From a virus, in IMG/VR virus record IMGVR_UViG_3300029267_002119, positions 38,390 through 102,389 of that record: a DNA stretch of 64,000 nt; one strand, 5' to 3'. Every line of letters starts with the position of its first letter. Positions within the stretch are counted from its first letter, which is position 1. A program made the translations under genes and the position numbers. Under the pieces are notes generated by a model, which worked only from the letters and a program-made list of their open reading frames with translations, had not been told where the DNA came from and did not search any database. Positions 8,641-17,447 of this stretch are shown one piece after another.

Positions 8641-10835
8641 CAGTCAAGCCCCGCAGCGTTGAAGAGGAATCGGATACCGGCGACATCCGGGTTGCCGAGC
8701 GGCACATAGCCGGTCACCCGCAACGTCGTAGCCGAGATCTTCTCGAGCAGCTCGATCTGCCAGCGGTCGTCCCCATGGTCGTCGTTCGGGTTCCACTTCG
8801 AGAGCCCCGTCGTTCCGAACAAGATCTCCGAGATGCTGTGAGTGGCACTGAAGTCGTGCGTGTCGGTCCAGGTCGTCCCTGGCGTATACCCAAAGTAGCC
8901 CTGGGGTACGTTGAATGTCTCTACGATCGGATAGGTTCCAGGGTTGTCGCCGGACGATCGCTCGAAGCCGGGTCCCTGATCGCCCTTCGGACCAGTTGGT
9001 CCGACCGGCCCGCCAGATGCGTCTGGCCCTGTTGGCCCGGTCGGCCCTCGCTGCGTGATGTTGGCAACGCCGCTCCCGCCATCGGATGCGCCGTTGAAGT
9101 TGAGCGTGTGGTAGAAGCCGTCCGGCAGCGGGTTCCCCGTGTCCTGAATCTCGTTGATGGCCCCGGCCTTCCCATCACCCGCGTTGGCGGCTACCAGCGC
9201 GCGGCCTGAGATCACGGTCGTCGCGTCGATCACCGGCTCGGCGTCCGCGTTCCTGAAGAGGTACGGCAGGTAGTCGAACTGCGACGTCTCCATCGTGTCC
9301 CAGAGCGGGAAGAAGAACCGAAGCGTCGGGCCGCCGTCGAGCGCCAGGCCGGACTCGGCTCCGATGCCGGTGCGAACGTAGAAGGAGAGAGTGAACCGCC
9401 GCCTCAGCAATGTAGCCGACGAGCCGGGGGTGGCAGCTGGCGTCGAGATCTGGATCTCGTTGGTCACCGTGGTGTAGTTGGCCTGGACCAGCGAGGCCGC
9501 CTGGAGGTTGACCGTGACTCCGGTCATTGCCCCGGTCGTGTAATTGATCGTCCCGGGTGCGGTCAGCGCGGCGCTCGTGAGGTTCCCGGCCCCGTCGTCG
9601 ATGATGACGTCGGACCCTACACCGTCCACCACGACGTCGATCGAGACGGAGCCGGGGATGATCGCCGTTGGGTTCGAGAGCGGAGTCGTCGAGAGATCGT
9701 GCGGAGCGGGTGAGCCGCCGATCGTCGCGAGCAGCTCGCCTGTCACGGTCTGGGGAATCGCGGTCACCTCGTAGTAGTCATCGGCCGTATCTTGGACGAT
9801 GTCCCCAACCTCTACCTGGTTCGGGAAGTCGGTTCCAGCTCCGCTGACCCGATCGCTTGCGGCCACGAACGTGAGCGTGCCCGTGAGCACGACCTCGGAG
9901 AGCGTCAGCCGCCCGTAGGCCGCCACCTTGGCAGTGTTCTGGATCCGGCGCTCGGTCGAGGTATCGATAACCATGCAGACGTTGCGCTCCGAGTCAGACA
10001 GCGCACCCGGCGGCACCAGAACTGGGAGTGTTCCACCCGTGATCGCACCGTTGCGGTCCTCGGAGGCGAACCCGGGGATGTTCTCGACAGGCGAGGACGA
10101 TCGGTAGAGGGCCGAGAACGACCGGCTCACGTTGATACTGCCGGTAGGCGCAGACGGCAGCGTGATGTCCTCGCTGACAATCGTCCGCAGCTCTTTCCCC
10201 AGCCGCTCGGCGATGGCCGGACCAGTGGCGTCGGCGTCGAGCCGCTCACGCAGGGTCGGGTGCGTGAAGCCAGTCAGATCGGTTCTGGCGTTCTCGACCT
10301 CCTGCACCAGGGAGACGGCGGCGATGAGATCCTCGACCGACCCCGAGGGCATGAAGCCGTAGCCGAGAGGCGCCCCGGCGTAGGCGTAGGGGTTGCTCCT
10401 CTTGGCGGGCAGCGTCACGTCGATCGTGTTCGCGGCCGTGACCTCGCCGAGCAGCAGCTCGGTCGGATCAGTCGCGGCCCCGACCTTGGTGAAGACCTGG
10501 GCTGAGTGCGCCAGCCCCAGCGCCCCGTTGGCCTTGAGGACCACGTTCACCGGGTAGCTCGAGTGACCGGTGAAGTCAAGCGTGATCGACTCAGTGGTCA
10601 CGACATCGAGCGCGATCAGCGGATCGTCGGACGACGTGAGCCGAGCCTGAGAGACTCCGTAGGTCGGGTCCGGCGCGAGGGTCAGCACGTCGTTCTCGAA
10701 CGTGGGGATGAAGCCGTAGTAGACGCCTCTCGGGATCGCGAGGAATTTCCGGTTCGCGGCCTCCGAGACGTACTGCTCCCCGTACCGGAACTTCACGTTC
10801 TGCTTGTTGATCGTGCTCGTCGGGAAGACAGCCAC
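8640..10835 (-). CDS. Tail fibre with collagen-like segment (paralogue 3)
   Basis: 731 residues, the longest of three tandem fibres. GTG start at 10835 overlaps the TAG of the preceding gene. N-terminus has IPRGVYYGFIPTFENDV and TGHSSYPVNVVLKANG, matching the other two. In the middle it carries an extra copy of the decoration module found in the sheath (VIIDDGAGNLTSA, GTINYTTGAMTGVTVN). The collagen-like stretch is RGPTGPTGPDASGGPVGPTG and onward to about residue 630. A unique tip domain follows. Probably a trimeric receptor-binding fibre. Confidence 0.75.
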   Translation of the reverse strand: MAVFPTSTINKQNVKFRYGEQYVSEAANRKFLAIPRGVYYGFIPTFENDVLTLAPDPTYGVSQARLTSSDDPLIALDVVTTESITLDFTGHSSYPVNVVLKANGALGLAHSAQVFTKVGAATDPTELLLGEVTAANTIDVTLPAKRSNPYAYAGAPLGYGFMPSGSVEDLIAAVSLVQEVENARTDLTGFTHPTLRERLDADATGPAIAERLGKELRTIVSEDITLPSAPTGSINVSRSFSALYRSSSPVENIPGFASEDRNGAITGGTLPVLVPPGALSDSERNVCMVIDTSTERRIQNTAKVAAYGRLTLSEVVLTGTLTFVAASDRVSGAGTDFPNQVEVGDIVQDTADDYYEVTAIPQTVTGELLATIGGSPAPHDLSTTPLSNPTAIIPGSVSIDVVVDGVGSDVIIDDGAGNLTSAALTAPGTINYTTGAMTGVTVNLQAASLVQANYTTVTNEIQISTPAATPGSSATLLRRRFTLSFYVRTGIGAESGLALDGGPTLRFFFPLWDTMETSQFDYLPYLFRNADAEPVIDATTVISGRALVAANAGDGKAGAINEIQDTGNPLPDGFYHTLNFNGASDGGSGVANITQRGPTGPTGPDASGGPVGPTGPKGDQGPGFERSSGDNPGTYPIVETFNVPQGYFGYTPGTTWTDTHDFSATHSISEILFGTTGLSKWNPNDDHGDDRWQIELLEKISATTLRVTGYVPLGNPDVAGIRFLFNAAGLD

Positions 10836-11110
10836 TACAGCACCACCTCACCAACCCTCGCGTCTCCGCTCTCCACGCCCCTGGTGCCGGGACTGATCGT
10901 CGAGCCTGTGCCCTGTGCGAAGAACGTCGTCAGCTGGCCGGTGATCTTCTGCTCGTGAGCCACGATCGATGGATCCAGCGGTTCGATGAGCGGAATGTCG
11001 TACGACTGTCCGAACCAGCCGCCGGTAAAGACGAACGTGGGCTCGTCCTCCTCGCCTGAGGGCGGAGGTCCATCCCATCCGAAAGTGTAGACGCGCCTGA
11101 CCGTCGTCAC
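10835..11110 (-). CDS. Small fibre-operon protein, unknown
   Basis: 91 residues with VYTFGWDGPPPSGEEDEP and GGWFGQSYDIPLIEP. It overlaps both neighbours by one to four bases, so it is embedded in a translationally coupled set between a 155-residue protein and the largest fibre. No family recognised. It may be a fibre connector or chaperone by position. Confidence 0.5.
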   Translation of the reverse strand: MTTVRRVYTFGWDGPPPSGEEDEPTFVFTGGWFGQSYDIPLIEPLDPSIVAHEQKITGQLTTFFAQGTGSTISPGTRGVESGDARVGEVVL

Positions 11111-11574
11111 ACCGGGGTCCGCTCCGTGTCGTTGTCGATGTTGGTGAACAGGGCGCCCGTGTCCGCGTCATTGCGGTACTCGTAACGGTTACCCATCGTT
11201 CTGACGACCTTCCCGGCCGCAGCCGCGTTCGCGCGAGCCAGGGCTGTCTGGACGGTGACCGTCCCGTCCACGAGGTCGCCCAGCGCGATGAACGCGGCCC
11301 GAACGAACACCTCGGACGTCCGGTCGTACGTGGCAGAGACGATCGTGTGACCGGCGTCATCGTAGACGGTGTAGACGACCGTCACGAAGTCCTGGGCAGG
11401 CATGTTCTCCGTGTCGACCGTGTAGAGCCCGGTGGCGCGGTGGACGAGGTCCACGGTGGTCAGGAGTGCCCCGGCCACCGAGTAGATGTCCGCCTGCGGG
11501 TACTTCGAGGTGACCCCGTCCGGGAGCTGCAACGACAGCGGAAGCGTGTCGCCTTGTCGAATCAGGGTGCTCAT
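11107..11574 (-). CDS. Predicted beta-sandwich tail protein (BppU-like N-domain style)
   Basis: 155 residues. It opens MSTLIRQGDTLPLSLQLPDG and continues with ADIYSVAGALLTTVDLVH, GLYTVDTENMPAQDFVTVVY and VYDDAGHTIVSATYDRTSEV. This strand order resembles the Ig-like baseplate upper protein N-terminal domains that phages use to attach receptor-binding proteins. The resemblance is structural in style rather than a firm match. Operon position next to the fibres supports an attachment role. Confidence 0.45.
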   Translation of the reverse strand: MSTLIRQGDTLPLSLQLPDGVTSKYPQADIYSVAGALLTTVDLVHRATGLYTVDTENMPAQDFVTVVYTVYDDAGHTIVSATYDRTSEVFVRAAFIALGDLVDGTVTVQTALARANAAAAGKVVRTMGNRYEYRNDADTGALFTNIDNDTERTPV

Positions 11575-11584
11575 TCATCGCCTC

Positions 11585-11854
11585 CTAGTAGGGCGGCGTA
11601 TCTTCCGGCGGACCACCGCTGGCCGCGATGGCCCCCTTCTCCTTGGTCAGCTCATCCCCCCACACAAGGAGCATCTTGCCTTCCTTCTTGCGGACACCCA
11701 GGTCTGTGCCGGGCCACTCGTGGTTGCTCGCTCGCAGCACGATCTCCAGGCCCTCGTTGAACTTCCTCTCGGCCTCGGCCACTGCCCTGCCTCTCGTCTC
11801 CATGAGCAGCTTGACGTGGGCCTCTCCTAACTCGTCCAGTTCGATCTTCGGCAT
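11585..11854 (-). CDS. Small helical protein, unknown
   Basis: 89 residues beginning MPKIELDELGEAHVKLLMET, with a long helix (RAVAEAERKFNEGLEIVL) and a C-terminal GDELTKEKGAIAASGG tail. A 72-base gap (11855-11926) separates it from the upstream beta-rich protein; I see no clear promoter or terminator there. No family recognised. Confidence 0.5.
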   Translation of the reverse strand: MPKIELDELGEAHVKLLMETRGRAVAEAERKFNEGLEIVLRASNHEWPGTDLGVRKKEGKMLLVWGDELTKEKGAIAASGGPPEDTPPY

Positions 11855-11926
11855 TTGCTCTCCACCTCACCTAGCGTGCCAGAGAGCGAACTTACCACCA
11901 TTCACCGACCGAGTGCCTCTATCTTC

Positions 11927-13330
11927 CTAGACCCCGGAGATCCGGGAGACGATCCGCATGTTCATGTTGGGGTACGTGCCGGTCAGGTCGGCCCAGGCGT
12001 CCCAGTAGAACTGGTAGCTGCTGCCTGCCGGGGTTGTCGCGAGCTGCTCGTTGCCGTCATCCCCGTCGCCCTGGGTCATCGGCGACCACTCGTCGCCATC
12101 GACCGAGTACTCGCCGAAGATGTCCACCGGCCGCGAACTGGCATCTCTGACGTCGTAGTCGATCACGACGCGACCGTCCCACGGTTGCGCGACGCCAGTA
12201 ATCGAAGTCGTCGGCTGGAGGTTCGTGAACGTCCGCAGCGCGCCAAACCGCTCATCGGGCGGCATGACCCGATGGGAGAATGTCGTTCGGACGTTGATCT
12301 CCGACACGCCATCCCACGTAGCCAGCTGGGTGGTGGAGCTACTGTGAATCAGGATGTTCTGAACCTCGTTGACCCGTCGCCGGTCGTCCTGGTAGAGCGT
12401 GAAGCCGCCGTCCGAGATGCCCTGGATGGCCGAGGGTAGCAGGCTGGTCGTCACGTCCGTGAAGGCGAAGACTGGGAAGGCCGCCGCGTCCGTCTTGACG
12501 AGCTTCGAGCCAAGCGCGGCCGAGTAGAGGATGCACAACTCATCGACCCTGTTGACGAAGAGCAGCGCAGGTGGCGTGTCCGGTACGATCGTGAGCGATC
12601 CCAAGCTCGGGATGCCGGTAGCCGAGAGCTTGGTCCACGAGGGCGGGGCGGTTGGCGCTGTCGGCTGCCACGCGGTGTCGAGCTGGTAGAGGGACAGGGC
12701 TGTCCCAGGCTTCAGGACGTAGAGGTTGTTGTTCCAGAACGCGAACGAGCCGACGGGCACCTCTGGACCGTCGAGGTTGCCGTCGTCCCCGTCATCGAAG
12801 GCGGCCGACATCGTGTTGGTGATCGGGTTGTAGTAGGCGATCCCGCTCGCCGTGGCGTACCACATGACCTGTCGCCAGGCGATCGAGGCGCAGCCCTCCG
12901 AGACCGTGGGCTGCACAGGGGCGCCGAGTGCCACCGGCGCGTCCCACGTCGAGCCATCGGCCGTCCGCTTCACGATCAGACCATCCACGCTGGCGGAGTT
13001 CTGCCGCCACACGCTCATCACGAGGTAGTCTTGGACGACCTCCAGGCTGATCGGAACGACGGTTCCCGACACAGGAGGGAAAGCGGCCGATGGAACGTCG
13101 GACCACGAGCCGCTCTGGTATACCGCGACACGGGCCTCGCCTGACGAGTGGATGTAGAGCAGGTAGGGATCGCCGTTGTAGACGGCGATGTTGTTCCTGG
13201 TACGCCCCGGAAACACCGTCGTCGTGAGCGCTCCGGGAATCGCGATTCCAACGTCGGCCACGACGTTGTTGATGGTGTCGATCGTGACGACCGTGCTGGT
13301 GTCTCGCCTGAACGCTAGCGCCTTCGCCAT
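11927..13330 (-). CDS. Large beta-propeller-like tail protein
   Basis: 467 residues, beta-rich throughout, with repeated short blades such as NIAVYNGDPYLLYIHSSGEA, QDYLVMSVWRQN, RQVMWYATASGIAYYNP and GSFAFWNNNLYVLKPG at spacings of about 45-60 residues. That spacing fits a beta-propeller like those in phage tail spikes and lectin-like tip proteins. The C-terminal 100 residues (VVIDYDVRDASSRPVDIFGE, SYQFYWDAWADLTGTYPN) look like a separate beta-sandwich. Probable receptor-binding or baseplate-peripheral protein; enzymatic residues were not identified. Confidence 0.5.
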   Translation of the reverse strand: MAKALAFRRDTSTVVTIDTINNVVADVGIAIPGALTTTVFPGRTRNNIAVYNGDPYLLYIHSSGEARVAVYQSGSWSDVPSAAFPPVSGTVVPISLEVVQDYLVMSVWRQNSASVDGLIVKRTADGSTWDAPVALGAPVQPTVSEGCASIAWRQVMWYATASGIAYYNPITNTMSAAFDDGDDGNLDGPEVPVGSFAFWNNNLYVLKPGTALSLYQLDTAWQPTAPTAPPSWTKLSATGIPSLGSLTIVPDTPPALLFVNRVDELCILYSAALGSKLVKTDAAAFPVFAFTDVTTSLLPSAIQGISDGGFTLYQDDRRRVNEVQNILIHSSSTTQLATWDGVSEINVRTTFSHRVMPPDERFGALRTFTNLQPTTSITGVAQPWDGRVVIDYDVRDASSRPVDIFGEYSVDGDEWSPMTQGDGDDGNEQLATTPAGSSYQFYWDAWADLTGTYPNMNMRIVSRISGV

Positions 13331-13528
13331 CTAGCTCTTCCTCTCCGCGAGAGCGCCGAGCAGGTCAACTGCGCTCTCTTCGTAGAGCGTCTCGTAGATC
13401 ACCTTGCGCCTGAGCGCCTGGTATTCATCTTCGCTGAGATCGAGAATCGTCTTTGCGAGCCAGCTCGTTGACACGAATGGGGCAACTCGCTTGGCGTATT
13501 CCATCCTCGCCATCGTCAGCTCGCTCAT
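13331..13528 (-). CDS. Small tail protein following gpI
   Basis: 65 residues, MSELTMARMEYAKRVAPFVS onward, ending ALAERKS. The ATG at 13528 overlaps the stop of the gpI-like gene (ATGA), so coupling is likely; the longer frame upstream is a shadow of that gene. Helical and amphipathic. Unknown function. Confidence 0.5.
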   Translation of the reverse strand: MSELTMARMEYAKRVAPFVSTSWLAKTILDLSEDEYQALRRKVIYETLYEESAVDLLGALAERKS

Positions 13529-14454
13529 ACCGTGTCCGCCACGACAGCGCCGGTCCACGTCTGGCTGGCTGCGGTCAACATCGCGACGATTGGGCCATTC
13601 ATCCACATTCCGGCGGCGTGGTCGCCAGCCTCGATGCTCTGTGTCCACGTCTGACTCGACCCGCGTAGGCCGTCGAACACGATCCTGTCGATCTCCACGT
13701 AGATCGGCTTAAACCGCAGCAGCCGCTCGGCCAGACGCGCGGCCACATCGGGGTCGAAGTCCTGCGAAGGGTCATCTGTCGGATAGAAGATCAGCCGCAG
13801 GAAGTGGGACCGCTTCTCGTCCTTGACACCCAGGTACTTGGGCCACAGCGCGAAGCGGTCGTCGTACTCCGCGTCGAGGGGCACCACGTCGGTGACCTCG
13901 CTGTTGTAGTACGGGATAAACACGGTCGGGTCGACCGGGGTCAGTGCGGCGCTGGGGTCGGCGCTCTCGGCCCAGAGCGGAATGATCTCGACCAGGAGAT
14001 CCTCGAAGGCAGCGAGGATCGTGTAGCCCAGGTCGGTTCCCTTGTGCAGGAACAGCTGGGGAGCGTTGAGCACCTCCGAGCGCTGAAGCCGCTCGTTCTT
14101 CGTGGGATCGAGCGTGATCCCCACGTTGTAGGCCAGCATCGGCAGCTGGTCGATCGGACAGGTGACCGCGTCCCACAAGCTCGGGAAGATCGCCCACTTG
14201 GCGAGCAGCTCGTTCAGGAGCGGCTTGACGGCCTCAATGATCCCCCGGAGCGGCTCTGGAACGTCGCTGCCGAGCCCGTCCTCATCCCGCGTGTCGTCGG
14301 GGAGGATCCGCCAGGTGACCTCCTCGGCCCAGTCGCCTCGGCCGAACCCAGCATTGACCGAGTACGGGCCGCCGCCGGGGACGCTGAACAAGGCGCCGCC
14401 GTGCGGATGCCCGAAGGGGTTGTGGCCGTAACCGATTCTCGACGGCTTGCCCAT
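13525..14454 (-). CDS. Baseplate protein, P2 gpI-like (tail protein I family)
   Basis: 309 residues. The segment from about residue 90 (FPSLWDAVTCPIDQLPMLAY, then NVGITLDPTKNERLQRSEVL and LFLHKGTDLGYTILAAFEDL) has the signature of the phage tail protein I family: an LPxLAYxxG-type motif, a KR/ER turn, and a GT before a helix. In P2 this protein sits at the baseplate periphery and connects wedges to fibres. It lies three genes downstream of the gpJ-like gene, close to the P2 order W-J-I. The C-terminal part repeats SSQTWTQSIEAG and ASQTWTGAVVADTV, perhaps a fibre-docking tail. Confidence 0.7.
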   Translation of the reverse strand: MGKPSRIGYGHNPFGHPHGGALFSVPGGGPYSVNAGFGRGDWAEEVTWRILPDDTRDEDGLGSDVPEPLRGIIEAVKPLLNELLAKWAIFPSLWDAVTCPIDQLPMLAYNVGITLDPTKNERLQRSEVLNAPQLFLHKGTDLGYTILAAFEDLLVEIIPLWAESADPSAALTPVDPTVFIPYYNSEVTDVVPLDAEYDDRFALWPKYLGVKDEKRSHFLRLIFYPTDDPSQDFDPDVAARLAERLLRFKPIYVEIDRIVFDGLRGSSQTWTQSIEAGDHAAGMWMNGPIVAMLTAASQTWTGAVVADTV

Positions 14455-14456
14455 GA

Positions 14457-15440
14457 CTAGACGTTGATCCTCCGATGCGCCACGAAGACCTCACCAACCC
14501 CGGTTGGCGTCACGAGTGTGACAAAGCCGGTGCCGGTATCGAGGGTGTAGTCGTCAGGCTCGACCAGGATGGCACCGCCACGGAACAGGTCCACAGCGTC
14601 CAGCACAGGGGCGGTCACCAGCATGTCGAGCAGTGCCGTGGCCGGGGCTGGCTTGAGCACGAGCGTCGAGAGGTGCGAGTGTCCCAGCGTGAGCGAGATC
14701 GGGTCACGGGTCTCGCGCAGGAGCACGAAGCGCTCGCTGCCGTGCACCGTGGGGATGACGAGCGTGACGATCCCGGTTCCCAGGTTGATCGTGTAGTCGT
14801 CCGGTGCGGCGAGAAGCTGGCCGTTCCGGTAGACCTCCACCTTGATCAGGTCTGGGGCAGTGATGCCCGCATCGAGCGTCGAGACCCCGGCCGATGGCGG
14901 CTGGATGATCAGCGCTGGCTCGTGCTGGTGGATCGGCGTGATGGTGGAGGGAAACAGGCCGCCACCGAACAACTCCCCCTCCTGGCCGTCCTTGAGGCTC
15001 AGGCCATTCTGGAAGTAGAGCTTGTCGCCCACCCGGGCGCAGAACAGTCGAAGATCCGGCAGCCGAGAGCCCTCTAGGAAGATCCGGTTGCTCCGGTAGA
15101 GCGTCAGCTCCGTCCTGGCCCTGAGCGCGCGCGGGAGGAGGAAGAACAGCACCTCCCCGTCTTGCATCTCGACCGAGGCCCCGCCTGCGATGTAAGCCTT
15201 GAAGGCGTCGGAGAATCCGGTGACATCGATGTCCTCGGTCCAGTAGACCAGGCCATTCGGCGGCGCCCCGGCGACGTCCCAGCCGACCGAGCCAGTGGAG
15301 AGGAACTGGAGCTGACTGTTCTCGGCGTTGCTGTAACCGATGGAGTCCAAGGCCAGCGACCCGTCGCGGGACGTCTCGTAGTAGGGCTCCTCGAACTCCG
15401 AGGGAACCGGGATCGAAAGACGCGGGGTGAGATCGGCCAT
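14457..15440 (-). CDS. Baseplate-associated protein with duplicated beta module
   Basis: 327 residues between the gpJ-like and gpI-like genes. The C-terminal half holds two copies of a roughly 85-residue module: VEVYRNGQLLAAPDDYTINL with GTGIVTLVIPT, and VDLFRGGAILVEPDDYTLDT with GTGFVTLVTPT. Each is a short beta-sandwich with a shared PDDYT and GTGxVTLV signature, similar in layout to the decoration modules in the sheath. The N-terminal part is unique. A structural role at the baseplate edge is likely by position. Confidence 0.5.
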   Translation of the reverse strand: MADLTPRLSIPVPSEFEEPYYETSRDGSLALDSIGYSNAENSQLQFLSTGSVGWDVAGAPPNGLVYWTEDIDVTGFSDAFKAYIAGGASVEMQDGEVLFFLLPRALRARTELTLYRSNRIFLEGSRLPDLRLFCARVGDKLYFQNGLSLKDGQEGELFGGGLFPSTITPIHQHEPALIIQPPSAGVSTLDAGITAPDLIKVEVYRNGQLLAAPDDYTINLGTGIVTLVIPTVHGSERFVLLRETRDPISLTLGHSHLSTLVLKPAPATALLDMLVTAPVLDAVDLFRGGAILVEPDDYTLDTGTGFVTLVTPTGVGEVFVAHRRINV

Positions 15441-15450
15441 CTCGATTCTC

Positions 15451-17067
15451 CTACTGCACCGTGACCGCTGGGATCGCGCCCATCGTGATCACCTCGAAGT
15501 CCTCGATCTCCAGATCGCCGAAGCCGTTGACGCGGCCGAGCGACTCGGTATCGCCGGTGATAGCAGCATGGCTCCAGCTCACCCCGGTGATGCCGTTGAT
15601 CAGCTGGTAGATGTCGCTGATGCGAATCGACTCCCCGTAGGCCCTGCCCAGAAGCTCGTCCTCTAGCTGTGACCGTACCTCGGCAAGCACGGTCTCCTTC
15701 TGCTCCTGGCTGCTGTAGTCTTCGGTCGTCGTGATCGAGACCGTCAGATCGACCGAGAGGAGGTTGACCGACCCGTCGGTGACGTGGACCTTCGCCGTGC
15801 TGACCGCCTTCTCGTCGAGGAAGACTTCTAGCGCCTGGGCCAGCCCGACCGGAGCAGTCACGTAGCGCCCAACGTCGTCCTCCGCGAGGATCTGGGCCAG
15901 GATGATCTCCGCCTGCCCGTTCGACGCCAGGACCCGGTTCCAGTAGTTGTAGAGCCGGTCGATTGTGTCCTGTGGGACCCCCGCATTCGCCATCTCCTCG
16001 AGGATCGTGAGGGCCTCGGCGTCCTGCTCGACACTCCTGGGTGTGGTCGCGCGGCCGATCGCCACGCTGCCCCACGTCGGGTCGGAGAAGGAGTTGATCC
16101 ATCCGTCCAGGTCCACCTGGGTGACGGCTCGCTGGGCCGTCTGGAAGACCAGGGGCGCGTTCACCTTGATCGCGTCGATCGTCTCCCGGTCAGACCCGGG
16201 CGTGGAGGGCTCGTCGTGGACCAGGATCGGCTCGATCAGGGTCGTACCGGCCACGACCGGCTCCATGAAGGCCGTCACCGTGTTCGCGGCCACGGAACCG
16301 CCGGTACCGCTCGTCACAAAGAACTTGAAGCGCAGCTCGGCGTCCTTCAGTGGAATGTTTCCGGCCACACCATCGCCCATCACCGCGCGGGGCGGCGAGA
16401 AGCCGTACTGGAACTCGAACTGGTTGGTCTGCTCGAACTCCATGAAGCGGTTCTCGTCCCACTCGACAGCCGACACGAAGAGCTGCGGGCTGTCCTGAGC
16501 GATCGAGAACCCATCCGGGACGTTGGTGATCTGGAAGATCTGGGCGGGCTCGCCGGTGGAGACGAAGACCGACTCGAGCGACTCGCCCTGCCTGGCGTCG
16601 AACTCCTTGGGACCCGACTCCCCGACATCGAAGATGGTCTCGTCCACGACCTCGAAGATCAAGCCGCTCGGCCCCTGGAGCTTACGTCCCTTCTCGATCG
16701 TAAACCGGCTCGGGGCTGGGGCAGCTAACGTCATCGTGATCCGCACGGCAGGTGGAACGGCCGCCGCAGGCTTGTAGCCCAGCTGGCGGGCGATTGTGAC
16801 GGCCGCAGCTCGCAGACGCACGTCGCGCAGGTTGGTGTCGTCCGCCTGCCGGTCCCCGTACCAGTTCATCGTCGAGAGTCCGAAGGCGAACATCTCGATC
16901 AGCTCGATGCCCTTCTCGGACGCGACGATGTTGGAGGAAACTTCGGGGCCGAAGCGGAGCTGGAGGAACGAGATGATCTCGTCTCGGTTGGTCTCGAAGT
17001 CCTTGCCAAATAAACCCGATCTGACGAGATCCCGTGCGGTCGTACTCAGCGAAATGCCGTTGCTCAT
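15451..17067 (-). CDS. Baseplate wedge protein, gpJ/T4 gp6-like (Baseplate_J)
   Basis: 538 residues. The order of recognisable segments fits the Baseplate J family: an N-terminal helical region (SEKGIELIEMFAFGLSTMNW, YGDRQADDTNLRDVRLRAA) where the family has its early helix, then AARQLGY-like VTIARQLGYKPAAAVPP, a beta-rich centre, a conserved domain from about residue 320, and a C-terminal QLEDELLGRAYGESIRISDI stretch before the last domain. In T4 and P2 this protein forms the iris-like wedge ring. It is followed immediately, with a one-base overlap, from the gp25-like gene. Confidence 0.85.
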   Translation of the reverse strand: MSNGISLSTTARDLVRSGLFGKDFETNRDEIISFLQLRFGPEVSSNIVASEKGIELIEMFAFGLSTMNWYGDRQADDTNLRDVRLRAAAVTIARQLGYKPAAAVPPAVRITMTLAAPAPSRFTIEKGRKLQGPSGLIFEVVDETIFDVGESGPKEFDARQGESLESVFVSTGEPAQIFQITNVPDGFSIAQDSPQLFVSAVEWDENRFMEFEQTNQFEFQYGFSPPRAVMGDGVAGNIPLKDAELRFKFFVTSGTGGSVAANTVTAFMEPVVAGTTLIEPILVHDEPSTPGSDRETIDAIKVNAPLVFQTAQRAVTQVDLDGWINSFSDPTWGSVAIGRATTPRSVEQDAEALTILEEMANAGVPQDTIDRLYNYWNRVLASNGQAEIILAQILAEDDVGRYVTAPVGLAQALEVFLDEKAVSTAKVHVTDGSVNLLSVDLTVSITTTEDYSSQEQKETVLAEVRSQLEDELLGRAYGESIRISDIYQLINGITGVSWSHAAITGDTESLGRVNGFGDLEIEDFEVITMGAIPAVTVQ

Positions 17068-17447
17068 CAGCGCGCCCCCGCCGCGTCAAATGGAACCTGC
17101 GTCCGTCGAGCGTCGCCGATCGACCCACGCTGGCGCCAGATGACTTCGAGCACGATTCTACTCTCCTCGGTCCTAACGAGAATCTCGTCCACCACAACAC
17201 GGGGCTCCCACTGCTCGATCGCCCGCCGCGCCTCGACCTTCGCCCGGAGAGCCGTGGCCCGAGACACGTTGGAGAACAGGAGTCGCTTGAGCCCGGAGCC
17301 GAACAACGGCCGACGAACACGCTCACCGATCCCGGTCTTGAGGATCGTGTTGATCGACACTCCCAGGAGGTCGATGTCTGTGGCCGCCTCCGGGTAGCCT
17401 CGGGAGGTGAACCTGATTGGCCCGTAGAGCCCTTTGATCGTGGCCAT
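17067..17447 (-). CDS. Baseplate wedge protein gp25-like (GPW/gp25 family)
   Basis: 126 residues. It has the family hallmarks in order: a hydrophobic start, INTILKTGIGERVRRPLFGS followed by GLKRLLF, and AIEQWEPRVVVDEILV (the IxxWEPRV motif). Proteins of this family form the core wedge and nucleate sheath assembly, with a lysozyme-like fold lacking catalysis. One-base overlaps on both sides join it to the spike gene and the gpJ-like gene. Confidence 0.9.
   Translation of the reverse strand: MATIKGLYGPIRFTSRGYPEAATDIDLLGVSINTILKTGIGERVRRPLFGSGLKRLLFSNVSRATALRAKVEARRAIEQWEPRVVVDEILVRTEESRIVLEVIWRQRGSIGDARRTQVPFDAAGAR

Noticed and set aside
12712-13251. Several minus-strand frames inside the 11927-13330 gene
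   Set aside because: Arg/Ser-rich shadows in other frames, without start signals or protein-like composition.
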